A DNA stretch of 55,765 nt, from positions 38,360 through 94,124 of the forward strand of contig NZ_LSEF01000047.1 of assembly GCF_001641695.1 (NCBI RefSeq), read 5' to 3'. The stretch's first letter is position 1. The number at the start of each line of letters is the position of its first letter. Of the stretch, positions 18,243-27,086 are shown piece after piece. A model generated the notes under the pieces. It was not told the origin of the DNA. It saw only the letters and a list, made by a program, of their open reading frames with translations, and ran no database searches. The position numbers and the translations under genes are program-made. This DNA is from Bradyrhizobium neotropicale (GTDB lineage: Bacteria > Pseudomonadota > Alphaproteobacteria > Rhizobiales > Xanthobacteraceae).

Positions 18243-19286
18243 ATGATGGAGCCGCGCAATCGCGTTGTTCAAGTCAGCCGCTTCGGTGATCCCGAGAGGC
18301 TGGAGGTGGTCGACGCTCCGCTGCCGACCGCCGGCCGGGGCGAGGTGCGGGTGCGGGTCCTCGCGTCGAGCCTCAACTACACCGAGGTGTTGATCAGGCG
18401 TCATCTATACCCGCAAACGATGCGCCTCCGGCCGCCGTTCGTCATGGGCTACGACGTGGTCGGGGAGATCGATCAGCTCGGCGAAGGCGTGCGCGACTTT
18501 CAGATTGGCGAGCGCGTGGCCGACATGACGGTGGTCGGGTCAAACGCCGACTATCGCACGCTGCGGGCGAACGACGTGGCTCGTGTGCCGGTGGGCGTAG
18601 ACGCCGCGGAGGCGGCCACGCTCATCTTGAGCTGGACGACCGCATATCAGCTTCTTTACCGCGCCGCCCGAGTCCAGCGAGGTCAGCGCGTGCTCGTGCA
18701 CGGCGCCGCCGGCGCCGTCGGCCAGGCGTTGCTCGTGCTCGGGAGACTGGCCGGCCTCGAGCTGTGGGGCACCGCGCGCGGCGAGCACATGGCGCTCGTC
18801 CGAGAGCTAGGGGCAACGCCGATCGACTACGAGCATGAGGACTTCACACGGGTCCTGCCGGGAGGGTTCGACGTCATCGTCGACGGCGTTGGCGAAGACG
18901 GCTATCGCCGCTCATACGCGGCGCTCAAGCCAGGCGGTCTGCTCTGTGCCATCGGCTTCTCGGCGAGCGTGCAGGCACAGCGTCGCATGCTTCCCATCGT
19001 GATGGAGATCGCGCGCCTTTACTTGTGGAGATTGCTGTCCGGCAGCAAGCGGGCCCGCTTCTACTCCGTAAATGCAATGCGGGCGCGGCATCCCACCTGG
19101 TTCAAGGAGGACCTCGAGCGGCTGTTCGGGCTTTTGGCAAAAGGTGCCATCCGGCCGCGCATCGCCGAGCGGATCTCCTTCGACCAGGTCGCCGATGCTC
19201 ACCGCCGCCTCGAGGCCGGCGGCCTCGAGGGCAAGCTCGTGTTGTGCCCGAATCTCTCGTCGCGACACAACCAGCGCGCCGCCTGA
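18243..19286 (+). CDS. MDR-family (zinc-free) quinone oxidoreductase-like protein
   Basis: A 347-residue medium-chain dehydrogenase/reductase. The N-terminal GroES-like domain contains LNYTEVLIRRHLYP and the typical MGYDVVGEI; the Rossmann fold follows with VLVHGAAGAVGQALL at about residues 156-170. It lacks the zinc ligands of alcohol dehydrogenases, placing it with NADPH quinone/enoyl reductases. Substrate unknown. Start at the first of two adjacent ATG codons. A FixK-like box lies upstream, suggesting induction under low oxygen. Confidence 0.88.
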   Translation: MMEPRNRVVQVSRFGDPERLEVVDAPLPTAGRGEVRVRVLASSLNYTEVLIRRHLYPQTMRLRPPFVMGYDVVGEIDQLGEGVRDFQIGERVADMTVVGSNADYRTLRANDVARVPVGVDAAEAATLILSWTTAYQLLYRAARVQRGQRVLVHGAAGAVGQALLVLGRLAGLELWGTARGEHMALVRELGATPIDYEHEDFTRVLPGGFDVIVDGVGEDGYRRSYAALKPGGLLCAIGFSASVQAQRRMLPIVMEIARLYLWRLLSGSKRARFYSVNAMRARHPTWFKEDLERLFGLLAKGAIRPRIAERISFDQVADAHRRLEAGGLEGKLVLCPNLSSRHNQRAA

Positions 19287-19358
19287 CACCGCGCGCGCAA
19301 GCTACTGCGGGCGTCCAGAAGCTCCGTCAGTACGCACCAAAAAACTTCTCCGGCTCCT

Positions 19359-19372
19359 TTGATTTAAGTCAA
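19359..19372. promoter_or_regulatory. FixK/FNR box upstream of the LTXXQ gene
   Basis: TTGATTTAAGTCAA matches the Fnr/FixK consensus in both half-sites (TTGAT, N4, GTCAA) and ends 67 bases before the ATG at 19440. This is a fitting place for a class II activator site centred near -41 of a promoter with a short leader. It is the better of the two boxes. Confidence 0.65.
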
Positions 19373-19439
19373 CTGAACCATACGGTGCGTGACCACTTTT
19401 CGGTCTGCTTTGGGGGCCTCTTATCCAGGGAGATCGCCG

Positions 19440-19964
19440 ATGTTGAAGATCGTCGTGGCCGGTACAACCGCACTCTTCCTTACCGCATCCTCGATTGCCA
19501 ACGCCCAAAACGCGCAAACCTCTGCTCCCGCGTCTCCGGAACGCTTGAATGCGACCGACCGGAACAATCTGACTGACATGAGGATTGATCTCGTGAAGGC
19601 CGCGCTGCAGTTGACACCCGACCAGGAAAAGCTTTGGCCGCCTGTAGAGAGCGCTATTCGTGCCAGGGCGGAGGATCGAAAGGCGCGTATTGCAAAGATT
19701 CAGGAAACGGTGGGTCGACGGGCCGACGAAAGCCGTGTCGAAGCGATGCGCAATCGTGACCCCATCGCCTTTTTGCAGCGACGGTCCGAAGCATTGGCTC
19801 AACGATCAGCCGATCTGGATAAGCTCGCCGAGGCGTGGCAGCCACTCTACAAAACGCTTGGTCAAGAACAGAGGCAGCGCTTGGCGGCCCTCGCGATCTT
19901 TGTACTGCACGATATGAGTGAGGCCGTAGATCGGCGTCGTGCGCTGTCCGAGGACGAGGACTGA
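19440..19964 (+). CDS. Periplasmic LTXXQ-motif (Spy/CpxP-like) protein
   Basis: A 174-residue protein with a signal peptide (MLKIVVAGTTALFLTASSIANA) and a highly charged helical mature part containing LQLTPDQEKLW, the LTXXQ motif of the Spy/CpxP superfamily. Such proteins are periplasmic chaperones or envelope-stress modulators. AGGGAG lies about 10 bases before the ATG. A FixK/FNR-type box is 67 bp upstream, so expression is probably raised in low oxygen. No operon partner. Confidence 0.88.
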   Translation: MLKIVVAGTTALFLTASSIANAQNAQTSAPASPERLNATDRNNLTDMRIDLVKAALQLTPDQEKLWPPVESAIRARAEDRKARIAKIQETVGRRADESRVEAMRNRDPIAFLQRRSEALAQRSADLDKLAEAWQPLYKTLGQEQRQRLAALAIFVLHDMSEAVDRRRALSEDED

Positions 19965-20114
19965 CGCAAGACAGTTCCGTTCCCAAGGCCCAAGGCCGGT
20001 TTGCCGCGTATGCACCGACCAGAGTGCGCGGGGTCACATCGGCTTTGGGTCGTTCTCGATGGATCCATAGGGAGTACGAGCTGGCTGTGCCCGCTTTGCT
20101 CCAAAACTTTCGTG

Positions 20115-20247
20115 TAGCCCGGATGGAGCGGAGCGCAATCCGGGATGATTGCATTCGCTGAAACCAGAGCCCCGGATTTCGCTGCGCTTCAACGATGCTG
20201 CAGCGATCCCGGCGCGTCTGTTGGCGCGAGCCCGGAATGACGGGGGC
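20115..20247. repeat. Composite intergenic repeat
   Basis: Contains TAGCCCGGATGGAGCGGAGC...ATCCGGG and, 70 bp on, GATCCCGGCGCG...GCGCGAGCCCGGAATGACG, two repeat types widespread in bradyrhizobia as I recall them. It fills much of the 363-bp gap 19965-20327; no gene was seen in the remainder. Confidence 0.65.
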
Positions 20248-20327
20248 GCCACCTTGATCCTGCCCACCAAATAGACCACCATCGTGCTTCTTATCGCTCG
20301 CGACAGAATGGGCGAGGAAACGCGCGC

Positions 20328-21482
20328 ATGGACGCAACTCCGGGGGTTAGCCTCGTCGAGCGGGCACGGGCACTTGCACCGCTGATTGCGGGCGAGGCGG
20401 ATGAGATCGAGCGGACGCGGCGGCTGACGCCAGCCGTCGTTTCAGCGCTGATCGAGAACGGGCTTTATCGCGCGCTGCTGCCGCAGAGCCTCGGCGGCGC
20501 CGAGGCTGCGCCCGACGTTTTCATGCAGATGCTGGAGGAGATCGCGAAGGCGGATGCGTCGGCCGCGTGGTGTCTCGGCCAGTGCAGCGTCTGCGCGATG
20601 ATCGCCGCTTCGCTCGACCACGACACCGCACATGAGATTTTCAATACGCCGCCCGGCATCCTCGCCTGGGGCGCGATCGCGCATGAGGCGCGCGCGGTCG
20701 AGGGCGGCTATCGCGCCACCGCGCGCTGGGATTTTGCCTCGGGCTCGCGCCAGGCGAACTGGCTGGGCGCCCACGTCCGCATCCTCAGCGGGGACGGCAC
20801 GCCGCGCAGGCATGCCGACGGCTCGCCGGAGGTGCGCACCATCCTGTTTCCGGTTGCGAGCGCGACGCTCCACGACGTCTGGAACGCGATTGGGCTCGCC
20901 GGCACCGGGACTGATTCCTATGAAGTGCGTAACCTCTTCATCCCCGAGCGCTTCGCGACGTTTCGTGATGTGCCCCAGGCTTTGCGCGAGCCGGGGCCGA
21001 TCTACAGGCTCGGCACCGGCTCGGCCTTCAGCCTCGGATTTGCCGCGGTCTCGCTCGGGGTGGCACGCGCCACCCTCGAGGCCGCCATTGCGCTGGCGCG
21101 CGGAAAGCATCAGTCGCTCGCCGCGAGCGCGATGCGCGACAATCAGGCCGTCCAGGGCCTGATCGGACGCACCGAAGGCGATCTTCGCGCGGCCCGCGCC
21201 TATCTCTACGCGACGGCGAACGCGATGTGGCGTGACCTCAGCGCGACCGGCGAGTTCAGCAATGCACACCGCACCGCGGTCCGGCTGGCCGCGACCTGGA
21301 CCATCCATCAGTCGGCCAGGGTGGTCGACGCCGCCTATCACATGGCGGGCGCGACCGCCGTGTTCCGCAGCAATCCGTTCGAGCGACGATTTCGTGACAT
21401 GCACGCGATCGCCCAGCAGATCCAGGCGCGCGACACGCATTACGAGGATGTCGGCAAGTTGATCCTGGCCGAGGGCCGTTGA
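20328..21482 (+). CDS. Acyl-CoA dehydrogenase-fold flavoprotein (group D monooxygenase-like)
   Basis: A 384-residue protein with the three-part acyl-CoA dehydrogenase fold: N-terminal helices with LPQSLGGAEA, a central beta domain with ATARWDFASGSRQANW, and a C-terminal helical bundle ending FRDMHAIAQQIQARD. That last motif (RD.HA..QH-like) and the AWCLGQC region are typical of flavin-dependent monooxygenases of the HsaA/DszC/HpaB-like group, which need a separate flavin reductase. No reductase is nearby and the substrate is unknown. A true acyl-CoA dehydrogenase seems less likely because the usual catalytic glutamate context is not evident. Confidence 0.8.
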   Translation: MDATPGVSLVERARALAPLIAGEADEIERTRRLTPAVVSALIENGLYRALLPQSLGGAEAAPDVFMQMLEEIAKADASAAWCLGQCSVCAMIAASLDHDTAHEIFNTPPGILAWGAIAHEARAVEGGYRATARWDFASGSRQANWLGAHVRILSGDGTPRRHADGSPEVRTILFPVASATLHDVWNAIGLAGTGTDSYEVRNLFIPERFATFRDVPQALREPGPIYRLGTGSAFSLGFAAVSLGVARATLEAAIALARGKHQSLAASAMRDNQAVQGLIGRTEGDLRAARAYLYATANAMWRDLSATGEFSNAHRTAVRLAATWTIHQSARVVDAAYHMAGATAVFRSNPFERRFRDMHAIAQQIQARDTHYEDVGKLILAEGR

Positions 21483-21683
21483 TCCGGGCGGATGAAACTG
21501 CGGCGCTTCGTCTCGCGATACGCGGAATGACCAACTTCTCCATGCGCATTACTGCATTGAGTCATGCAAAAGCATGGTAGCGGCTCCGTTGAATCACGGG
21601 GGCCGGGCCGCGTTTGTTGTTAAGCATTTTCTGAGACCTTTCCGCAAAACCAAGATCAAGATCTGGAATGCCGGGAATTTTCG

Positions 21684-23651
21684 ATGCCCAAGATCAAGTC
21701 GATTGCCGCTCGCCTGATTCTCGCCATCGCGCTCACCGTTGCGGTTGCCTGCGCCATCCTCTCCGGCTTTTCGATTACCCAGCAGCGGGCGTTGACACGG
21801 CTCGCGCTCGATCAGCAGCTCAAGCTGCAATATGAAAGCGTGATCGCGGCGATCGACTATGAGGGGCGCGCCGCGCTGGCGGTCTCGTCCGCGATCGCGG
21901 CGCTGCCGCCGGTCGGCGACGCCATCGCCAAGGGCGACCGCGACAGCCTGCTCACGCTGCTCGGCGACGCCAACAAGGCGCTGAAGGCGCAGGGCATTCC
22001 GCTCATCACCTTCCAGCTTCCCCCGGCGATCTCCTTCTTCCGCGTCCACACCCCCAAGAGCTTTGGTGACGACGTCTCCGCCCGCCGCGCCACCGTGGTC
22101 GAGGCCCTCAAGACCGGTCGCCCGATCGTCGGCGTCGAGCCGGGCCGGGAAGCCCTCGGCATCTTCGGCATGACGCCGATCGTCCGCGACGGAAAAAACC
22201 TCGCCAATGTCGACGTCGGCGCCGCCTTCGGCAAGGAATTCGTCGACCGCGCCAAGAAGCGTTTCGGCATCGATCTCGCCGTCTACTCCGTCGACGGCCA
22301 GTCGCTGAACAAGCTGTCTTCGACTTTCGGCGACAACGCAATCGCCAGGCCGGACGAATTGAAGGCGGCGATCGACGGTCCGCCGCTGCTGCGGGAGGCC
22401 GAGCTCGACGGCCATCCTGTCGAGGTCTATGCCGGACCGATCAAGAACTATGCCGGTCAGCCGGTCGGCGTGCTCGAAATCATCAAGGACACGACCGAAT
22501 ATGAGGCCGCGTTCGCCACGGCGGAGCGCAATCTGATCCTCGGCACGGTCGCGATCCTTGCGGTCGCGATCCTGCTGGCGCTGCTGCTCGGACGCGGCCT
22601 GTCGCGGCCCCTCACAGCGATCACCGCGGTCATGAACCGGCTCTCGAGCGGCGACACCAGCGTCACCATTCCCGGCAGCGAGCGCCCGGATGAGCTCGGC
22701 ACCATGGCCAAGGCGGTCGACGTGTTCCGCCGCAACATGCTCGAGGCGGGCACGCTGCGCGAGGCGCAAGAGGCTGCCAAGGCCAAGGCGGAGATCGAGA
22801 AGCAGGCGCTGCAGCGTCAGATGGCCGATCGCTTCGAAGCCGACGTCAAGGGCGTGGTCGCAGCGGTGGCCAAGGCGACCGAGGGGATGCAAAATGTCGC
22901 CGGCGAGATCACCACGAGCGTCAACGGCACCTCACAGCGCGCATCCGCCGCGGCAACGGCCTCCGAGGAAGCCTCGACCAGCGTCAGCGCCGTCGCTGCG
23001 GCGACCGAGGAACTGGCGTCGTCGGTCAGCGAGATCGGCCGTCAGGTCACCCATTCCAGCCAGGTCGCGAGCGGCGCGGTGGTCAAGGCCACCGAGACGA
23101 CGGAGATGGTCACGAGCCTCGCCAGCGCCGCCGAGCGCATCGGCGACGTGCTGCGCCTGATCAGCGAGATCGCAAGCCAGACCAATCTGCTGGCGCTCAA
23201 CGCCACGATCGAGGCGGCCCGCGCCGGCGAGGCCGGCCGCGGCTTTGCGGTCGTTGCGTCCGAAGTGAAAGAACTGGCCAGCCAGACCGCGAAGGCGACC
23301 GACGAGATCGCGAGCCAGGTCACGGCGATCCAGGCGGCGACCGGCAACTGCGTCACCGCCATCTCCGGCATCAGCGACACCATCCGCGAGATCAGTGGCA
23401 TCGCCACCACCATCGCGGCGGCCGTCGAGGAGCAGGGCTCGGCGACACGGGAGATCGCCCGCAGCGTGCAGCAGGCCTCCGCCGGCACGACCGACGTCTC
23501 GGCCAATGTCGCCGGCGCCAGCCAGGCCGCAGATCAATCGCGTGCGCTCGCCGGCAATGTCATGGTCGCATCGGGTGAGCTCGGCCAGCACGCGTCGGCG
23601 CTGATGAAGAGCGTGGATACGTTTCTGGCGGGTCTGCGCGACGCCGCCTAG
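21684..23651 (+). CDS. Methyl-accepting chemotaxis protein
   Basis: A 655-residue chemoreceptor. First membrane helix at about residues 10-30, a periplasmic ligand-binding region of about 255 residues that looks like a double-Cache fold, a second helix near 290-310 ([18 protein letters not shown]), HAMP to about 365, then the coiled-coil signalling domain. The invariant hairpin tip is present: [18 protein letters not shown]. No CheB/CheR pentapeptide is seen at the C-terminus. It stands alone, away from che genes. Ligand unknown; the fold is associated with small organic acids and similar compounds. Confidence 0.93.
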   Translation: MPKIKSIAARLILAIALTVAVACAILSGFSITQQRALTRLALDQQLKLQYESVIAAIDYEGRAALAVSSAIAALPPVGDAIAKGDRDSLLTLLGDANKALKAQGIPLITFQLPPAISFFRVHTPKSFGDDVSARRATVVEALKTGRPIVGVEPGREALGIFGMTPIVRDGKNLANVDVGAAFGKEFVDRAKKRFGIDLAVYSVDGQSLNKLSSTFGDNAIARPDELKAAIDGPPLLREAELDGHPVEVYAGPIKNYAGQPVGVLEIIKDTTEYEAAFATAERNLILGTVAILAVAILLALLLGRGLSRPLTAITAVMNRLSSGDTSVTIPGSERPDELGTMAKAVDVFRRNMLEAGTLREAQEAAKAKAEIEKQALQRQMADRFEADVKGVVAAVAKATEGMQNVAGEITTSVNGTSQRASAAATASEEASTSVSAVAAATEELASSVSEIGRQVTHSSQVASGAVVKATETTEMVTSLASAAERIGDVLRLISEIASQTNLLALNATIEAARAGEAGRGFAVVASEVKELASQTAKATDEIASQVTAIQAATGNCVTAISGISDTIREISGIATTIAAAVEEQGSATREIARSVQQASAGTTDVSANVAGASQAADQSRALAGNVMVASGELGQHASALMKSVDTFLAGLRDAA

Positions 23652-23693
23652 CGGCGCGCGTCGGCGCGCGAGAGTTATGCGGACGCTTCCAAG

Positions 23694-24032
23694 CTAAGGA
23701 CGCCCGCCGCGGTACGCGATCTGGCGATCAAGTCGCACCACATTTGTGGGCTCGCCGGAATCGTTCGCCAATCTCGGCGCGCGACGACGCAGGAGGAAGG
23801 AAACACCGCAAAGCGTCCCCTTTCTCCACACGACACGGCAGATGAAGATTCCGGAATGACCGTCGAACGACAGCACAAATTCGTTGGCAAATATGTAGTA
23901 CGGCGCGGAGATGCAGGCCCCCAAGGCGTTCATATCGCGCACCATGCATGGATGAGGCCCACGAATTTCATCAAATGACAGCAGCGCCGCCCGGTTGATC
24001 GGTATGCGCTTCATGGCACGACGTTCGATCAT
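23694..24032 (-). CDS. PilZ-like domain protein
   Basis: A 112-residue protein of PilZ layout: basic motif MKRIPINR near the N-terminus, then VRDMNALGACI, resembling the second c-di-GMP-binding motif (D/N-x-S-x-x-G) with Asn in place of Ser, then alternating beta strands ending VVWRKGTLCGVSFL. Binding to c-di-GMP is possible but the motif is not perfect. GGAG is placed upstream of this ATG, so I prefer it to the longer start. It lies in the same region as the EAL protein at 24.4 kb, a potential functional link. Confidence 0.7.
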   Translation of the reverse strand: MIERRAMKRIPINRAALLSFDEIRGPHPCMVRDMNALGACISAPYYIFANEFVLSFDGHSGIFICRVVWRKGTLCGVSFLLRRRAPRLANDSGEPTNVVRLDRQIAYRGGRP

Positions 24033-24261
24033 GACGAGACGCTCCAAATGAGAAGGCAACTTCCCATCGAACGACCGCAGCGATTGCGATCGCGCTTTAC
24101 GGAGTCAGTTTCCCGGTCCCGCCGACGTCCAGAAAATGGCCGCGCTGCAACGTTGATCTGCGCGGTTTACGCTAACAAGCAGCATTATTGTCTTATTAAA
24201 ATTGAATCAGAGTTGGTGGTTAATTCCGACGCTTGACCACACTTACTCGATCACCTCGTCG

Positions 24262-24393
24262 CTACTGGGATCGCTCACCGTCACTCCCGCCATCGGTTAG
24301 CGCGGAGCGCATGGCGTGGACCGCAATTCCCGCTACGACAGCCGTGATAAAGAGCCCGAAAAAGCCAATTACAATTGCAAGTGCGCGCGTCAA
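24262..24393 (-). CDS. Possible 43-residue single-pass membrane protein
   Basis: Just after the GGDEF-EAL stop codon a minus-strand frame reads TRALAIVIGFFGLF followed by ITAVVAGIAVHAM and a polar tail ending DGGSDGERSQ. The single long hydrophobic helix with a basic start is typical of small membrane proteins. Start would be TTG at 24393 with AGGA too close, so expression is doubtful. The remaining gap 24033-24261 shows nothing recognisable. Confidence 0.3.
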   Translation of the reverse strand: MTRALAIVIGFFGLFITAVVAGIAVHAMRSALTDGGSDGERSQ

Positions 24394-24418
24394 CGTCCTG
24401 GAGGTGGACGTCCAGACG

Positions 24419-26623
24419 CTAGGCCACTAAGGCTGCGTCGTCGCCGTCGATCCCGCGCTGCGCTGCCAGCAAGCTGATGATCTCGGCGTTGGGCCGGGCC
24501 TTGCTGAACAGAAAACCCTGTCCCTCGTCACAGCCTTCGGCGCGGAGGCAGCTCAACTCGGCCTCGGTCTCGACGCCTTCGGCGGTGATGGTGACCCCCA
24601 GGCCCTTGCCGAGGCTGACGATCGAGCGGATGATCGCCTGCGCCTCGCGGTTGGCGCCGAGATCGCGCACGAAGGACTGGTCGACCTTGATCTTGTCGAA
24701 GGGGAAGCTGCGCAAATAGCTGAGGCTGGAATAGCCGGTGCCGAAATCATCCATCGAGATGCGCACGCCGAGCGCGCGCAGCGCATGCAGCGTCGCCAGC
24801 ACCTGGGCACTCTTCTCGAGCAGCAGCGTCTCGGTGATCTCGAGCTCGAGCCGCCGCGGCGGCAGGCCAGACTGCTTCAGGGCGTCGGTCACGATCGAGA
24901 GCAGATTTCCGCTGCGGAACTGGAGCGGCGACAGATTGACGGCGACACGGACGTCGTCCGGCCAGGTCGCAGCATCCAGGCAGGCGCGGCGCAGCATCAA
25001 TCCGCCAAGCGGATTGATCAGCCCGGTGTCCTCGGCGACCGGAATGAACTCGGCCGGCGAGACCATGCCACGCTCCGGATGCGGCCAGCGCACCAGCGCC
25101 TCGAAGCCGGTGATGCGTCCGCTCGAGAGATCGACCAGCGGCTGGTAATAGGGCCGCAGCACGTCGTTCTGGATCGCATCGCGCAGCTCGACCTCGATCT
25201 TGCGGCGGCTTTGCGCCCTGGCATCGAGCGCGGCCTCGAAGAACGCGAATGTGCCGCGGGCATCGGTCTTGGCACGCGACAGCGCCATGTCGGCGCTCTT
25301 GAGCAGCTTCTCCGAATCATCGCCGTCGCCGGGCGCCATCGTAATGCCGATGGAGGCGCCGATCACCACGGAATGACCGTCGAGCAGATAGGGATCGGCG
25401 ATGGCCTCGAGGAGGCGCTTCGCCAGCATCACCGCGTCCTCGGGGCGCGTCAGCCCGCTCTGCACGATCGCGAACTCGTCCGAGTTCAGCCGTGCCAGCG
25501 CATCCTCCTCGCGCAGCGTCGAGCGCAGCCGCTTGGATACGCCGCGCAGCAGCTTGTCGCCGATCGCATGTCCCAGCGTGTCGTTGACCGCCTTGAAATT
25601 GTCGAGCCCCAGCATCAGCACCGCGACCTTCTCGGCGCTGCGGCGCGTGTGCAGCAGCATCTCGTCCATCTGCTGGCGCAGCAGGTTGCGGTTCGGAAGG
25701 CCGGTCAGCCCGTCATGCTGGGCCATGAAGGCGAGTCGCGCCTCTGCGCGCTTGCGCTCGGTGATGTCCATCAGCGCGAGCAGCACCGCGGGCCGCTCGG
25801 CATAGGTCAGCTCGCGCGAATAGATCGCAAGGTCGATCAGCGCGCCGTCGGCCTTGACGTGCTTCCAGGTGCGGGCGGCCTGCTCCTCGCTGGAGCGGTC
25901 GGCGGTCCAGGGCGGCTGGCTGTCGAACGCCTGCAAGGACCGGATCGTGAGCTTCTCGAACTCGGCGCGGCTGTAGCCGTAATGGGCGACCGCGGCATCG
26001 TTGACGCCGAGGATGCGCTCGTCGTCGCGTGCGCAGACGATCATGGGAACGGGATTGCCATCGAACAGCAGACGGAACGAGGCCTCGCGCCGCTTCAATT
26101 CGGTGATGTCGACGCGCAGGCCGACGACACCTCCGTCGTCGGTCAGCCGCTCCTCGATCAGGATGACGCGGCCATCGGCCAGCTTCTGCTCATGGCGTCC
26201 GCCCGGTTGATAGAGCTTCTGCAACCGCTCGGCGATCCACTCGTCCTCGTGGCCGATCGCCTCGGGATAGTCGCCGCGCGCGACGCCGATGCGCAGCGTA
26301 TCTTCGAGGCGCGCGCCTTGTTCGAAGAGATCGGCGGTCTTGCTGTAGATCTCGGCGTATTTCCTGTTCCAGAGAACGTAGCGGCCTTCGGCATCGAGAA
26401 AGACGATGCCCTGCGGCAGGATGTCGATCGCCTGGCGCAGGCGCTCATGGGACTTGCGCGCGTCCGCGATCGCGGTCTCCGCGCGGCTGCGCATGAGTTC
26501 GTCGATCTCGACGGATGAGCTTTGCGGAGTTGGCGCAATCGCGCCGGTCGTGCGCGTGCGCCTGCCGGTCCAGGCCGACCGCTTTCGTTTTCTTGCTTTT
26601 CGAGACCCCAAACTCAACGTCAC
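24419..26623 (-). CDS. PAS-GGDEF-EAL protein with degenerate GGDEF, likely c-di-GMP phosphodiesterase
   Basis: A protein of about 734 residues with two PAS modules (one begins RQAIDILPQGIVFLDAEGRYVLW, the second FRLLFDGNPVPMIV), a GGDEF domain and an EAL domain. The diguanylate cyclase signature reads LNSDEF instead of GGDEF, so synthesis is unlikely. The EAL domain keeps FEALVRW, the NLSPLQF asparagine, ITETLLL, DDFGTGYSSL, KVDQSF and AEGVET, so c-di-GMP hydrolysis is expected. There is no membrane helix, so sensing is cytoplasmic. The start is uncertain: I chose a GTG; the next in-frame ATG is at 26494, and longer upstream sequence is not protein-like. Confidence 0.88.
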   Translation of the reverse strand: MTLSLGSRKARKRKRSAWTGRRTRTTGAIAPTPQSSSVEIDELMRSRAETAIADARKSHERLRQAIDILPQGIVFLDAEGRYVLWNRKYAEIYSKTADLFEQGARLEDTLRIGVARGDYPEAIGHEDEWIAERLQKLYQPGGRHEQKLADGRVILIEERLTDDGGVVGLRVDITELKRREASFRLLFDGNPVPMIVCARDDERILGVNDAAVAHYGYSRAEFEKLTIRSLQAFDSQPPWTADRSSEEQAARTWKHVKADGALIDLAIYSRELTYAERPAVLLALMDITERKRAEARLAFMAQHDGLTGLPNRNLLRQQMDEMLLHTRRSAEKVAVLMLGLDNFKAVNDTLGHAIGDKLLRGVSKRLRSTLREEDALARLNSDEFAIVQSGLTRPEDAVMLAKRLLEAIADPYLLDGHSVVIGASIGITMAPGDGDDSEKLLKSADMALSRAKTDARGTFAFFEAALDARAQSRRKIEVELRDAIQNDVLRPYYQPLVDLSSGRITGFEALVRWPHPERGMVSPAEFIPVAEDTGLINPLGGLMLRRACLDAATWPDDVRVAVNLSPLQFRSGNLLSIVTDALKQSGLPPRRLELEITETLLLEKSAQVLATLHALRALGVRISMDDFGTGYSSLSYLRSFPFDKIKVDQSFVRDLGANREAQAIIRSIVSLGKGLGVTITAEGVETEAELSCLRAEGCDEGQGFLFSKARPNAEIISLLAAQRGIDGDDAALVA

Positions 26624-27086
26624 ACGCCCCACTCGCGCCCAGCGACCGCAAGTCTTCAGGCAAGTGTCTGAAAAAACAGTAATGTTCGGCAGCCTCGGCA
26701 ACGGTGCGCGTGCTCTTACGCTGACGAGGCGGCAGCTCTTTGCCCGTTTGCGAGGCTCGGCAGCCTCATCCAGCGCACGAAGCTGATCCCTTCGTCGCAA
26801 TCGGAGAGCGAGATGACGCAAAAACACGCTCTTCACATGAACCAATTCCGAAGAGGCGCCCTCTTGTATGCAGAACGCGGCCGCTTCTCGCCCAACGCAC
26901 GAATTTTTGTCAGCGCAGGACAGGGTTATCGCGACGTTAAAATGCGGTCCTGCGGACTGCGACTTTCGGCGAGGTGAGTTGGAAATGTGGATCGTGGTGT
27001 TGCGCGCAAGCTCGCGCTGGACCAGCGCGAACAGGGTCGCACTCATTCTTAACCCTGACGCAGTGTTCGGCTATAACAGCATCAGC
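26624..27086. other. Divergent promoter region
   Basis: About 460 bp between the GGDEF-EAL gene and mepA. Open frames crossing it are extensions of the neighbouring genes with arginine- and cysteine-rich, unnatural composition. I recognise no operator, repeat or RNA. Confidence 0.5.

Noticed and set aside
24785..26518. 577-codon open frame antisense to the GGDEF-EAL gene
   Set aside because: Shadow of a strongly supported gene, with no domain content or signal.
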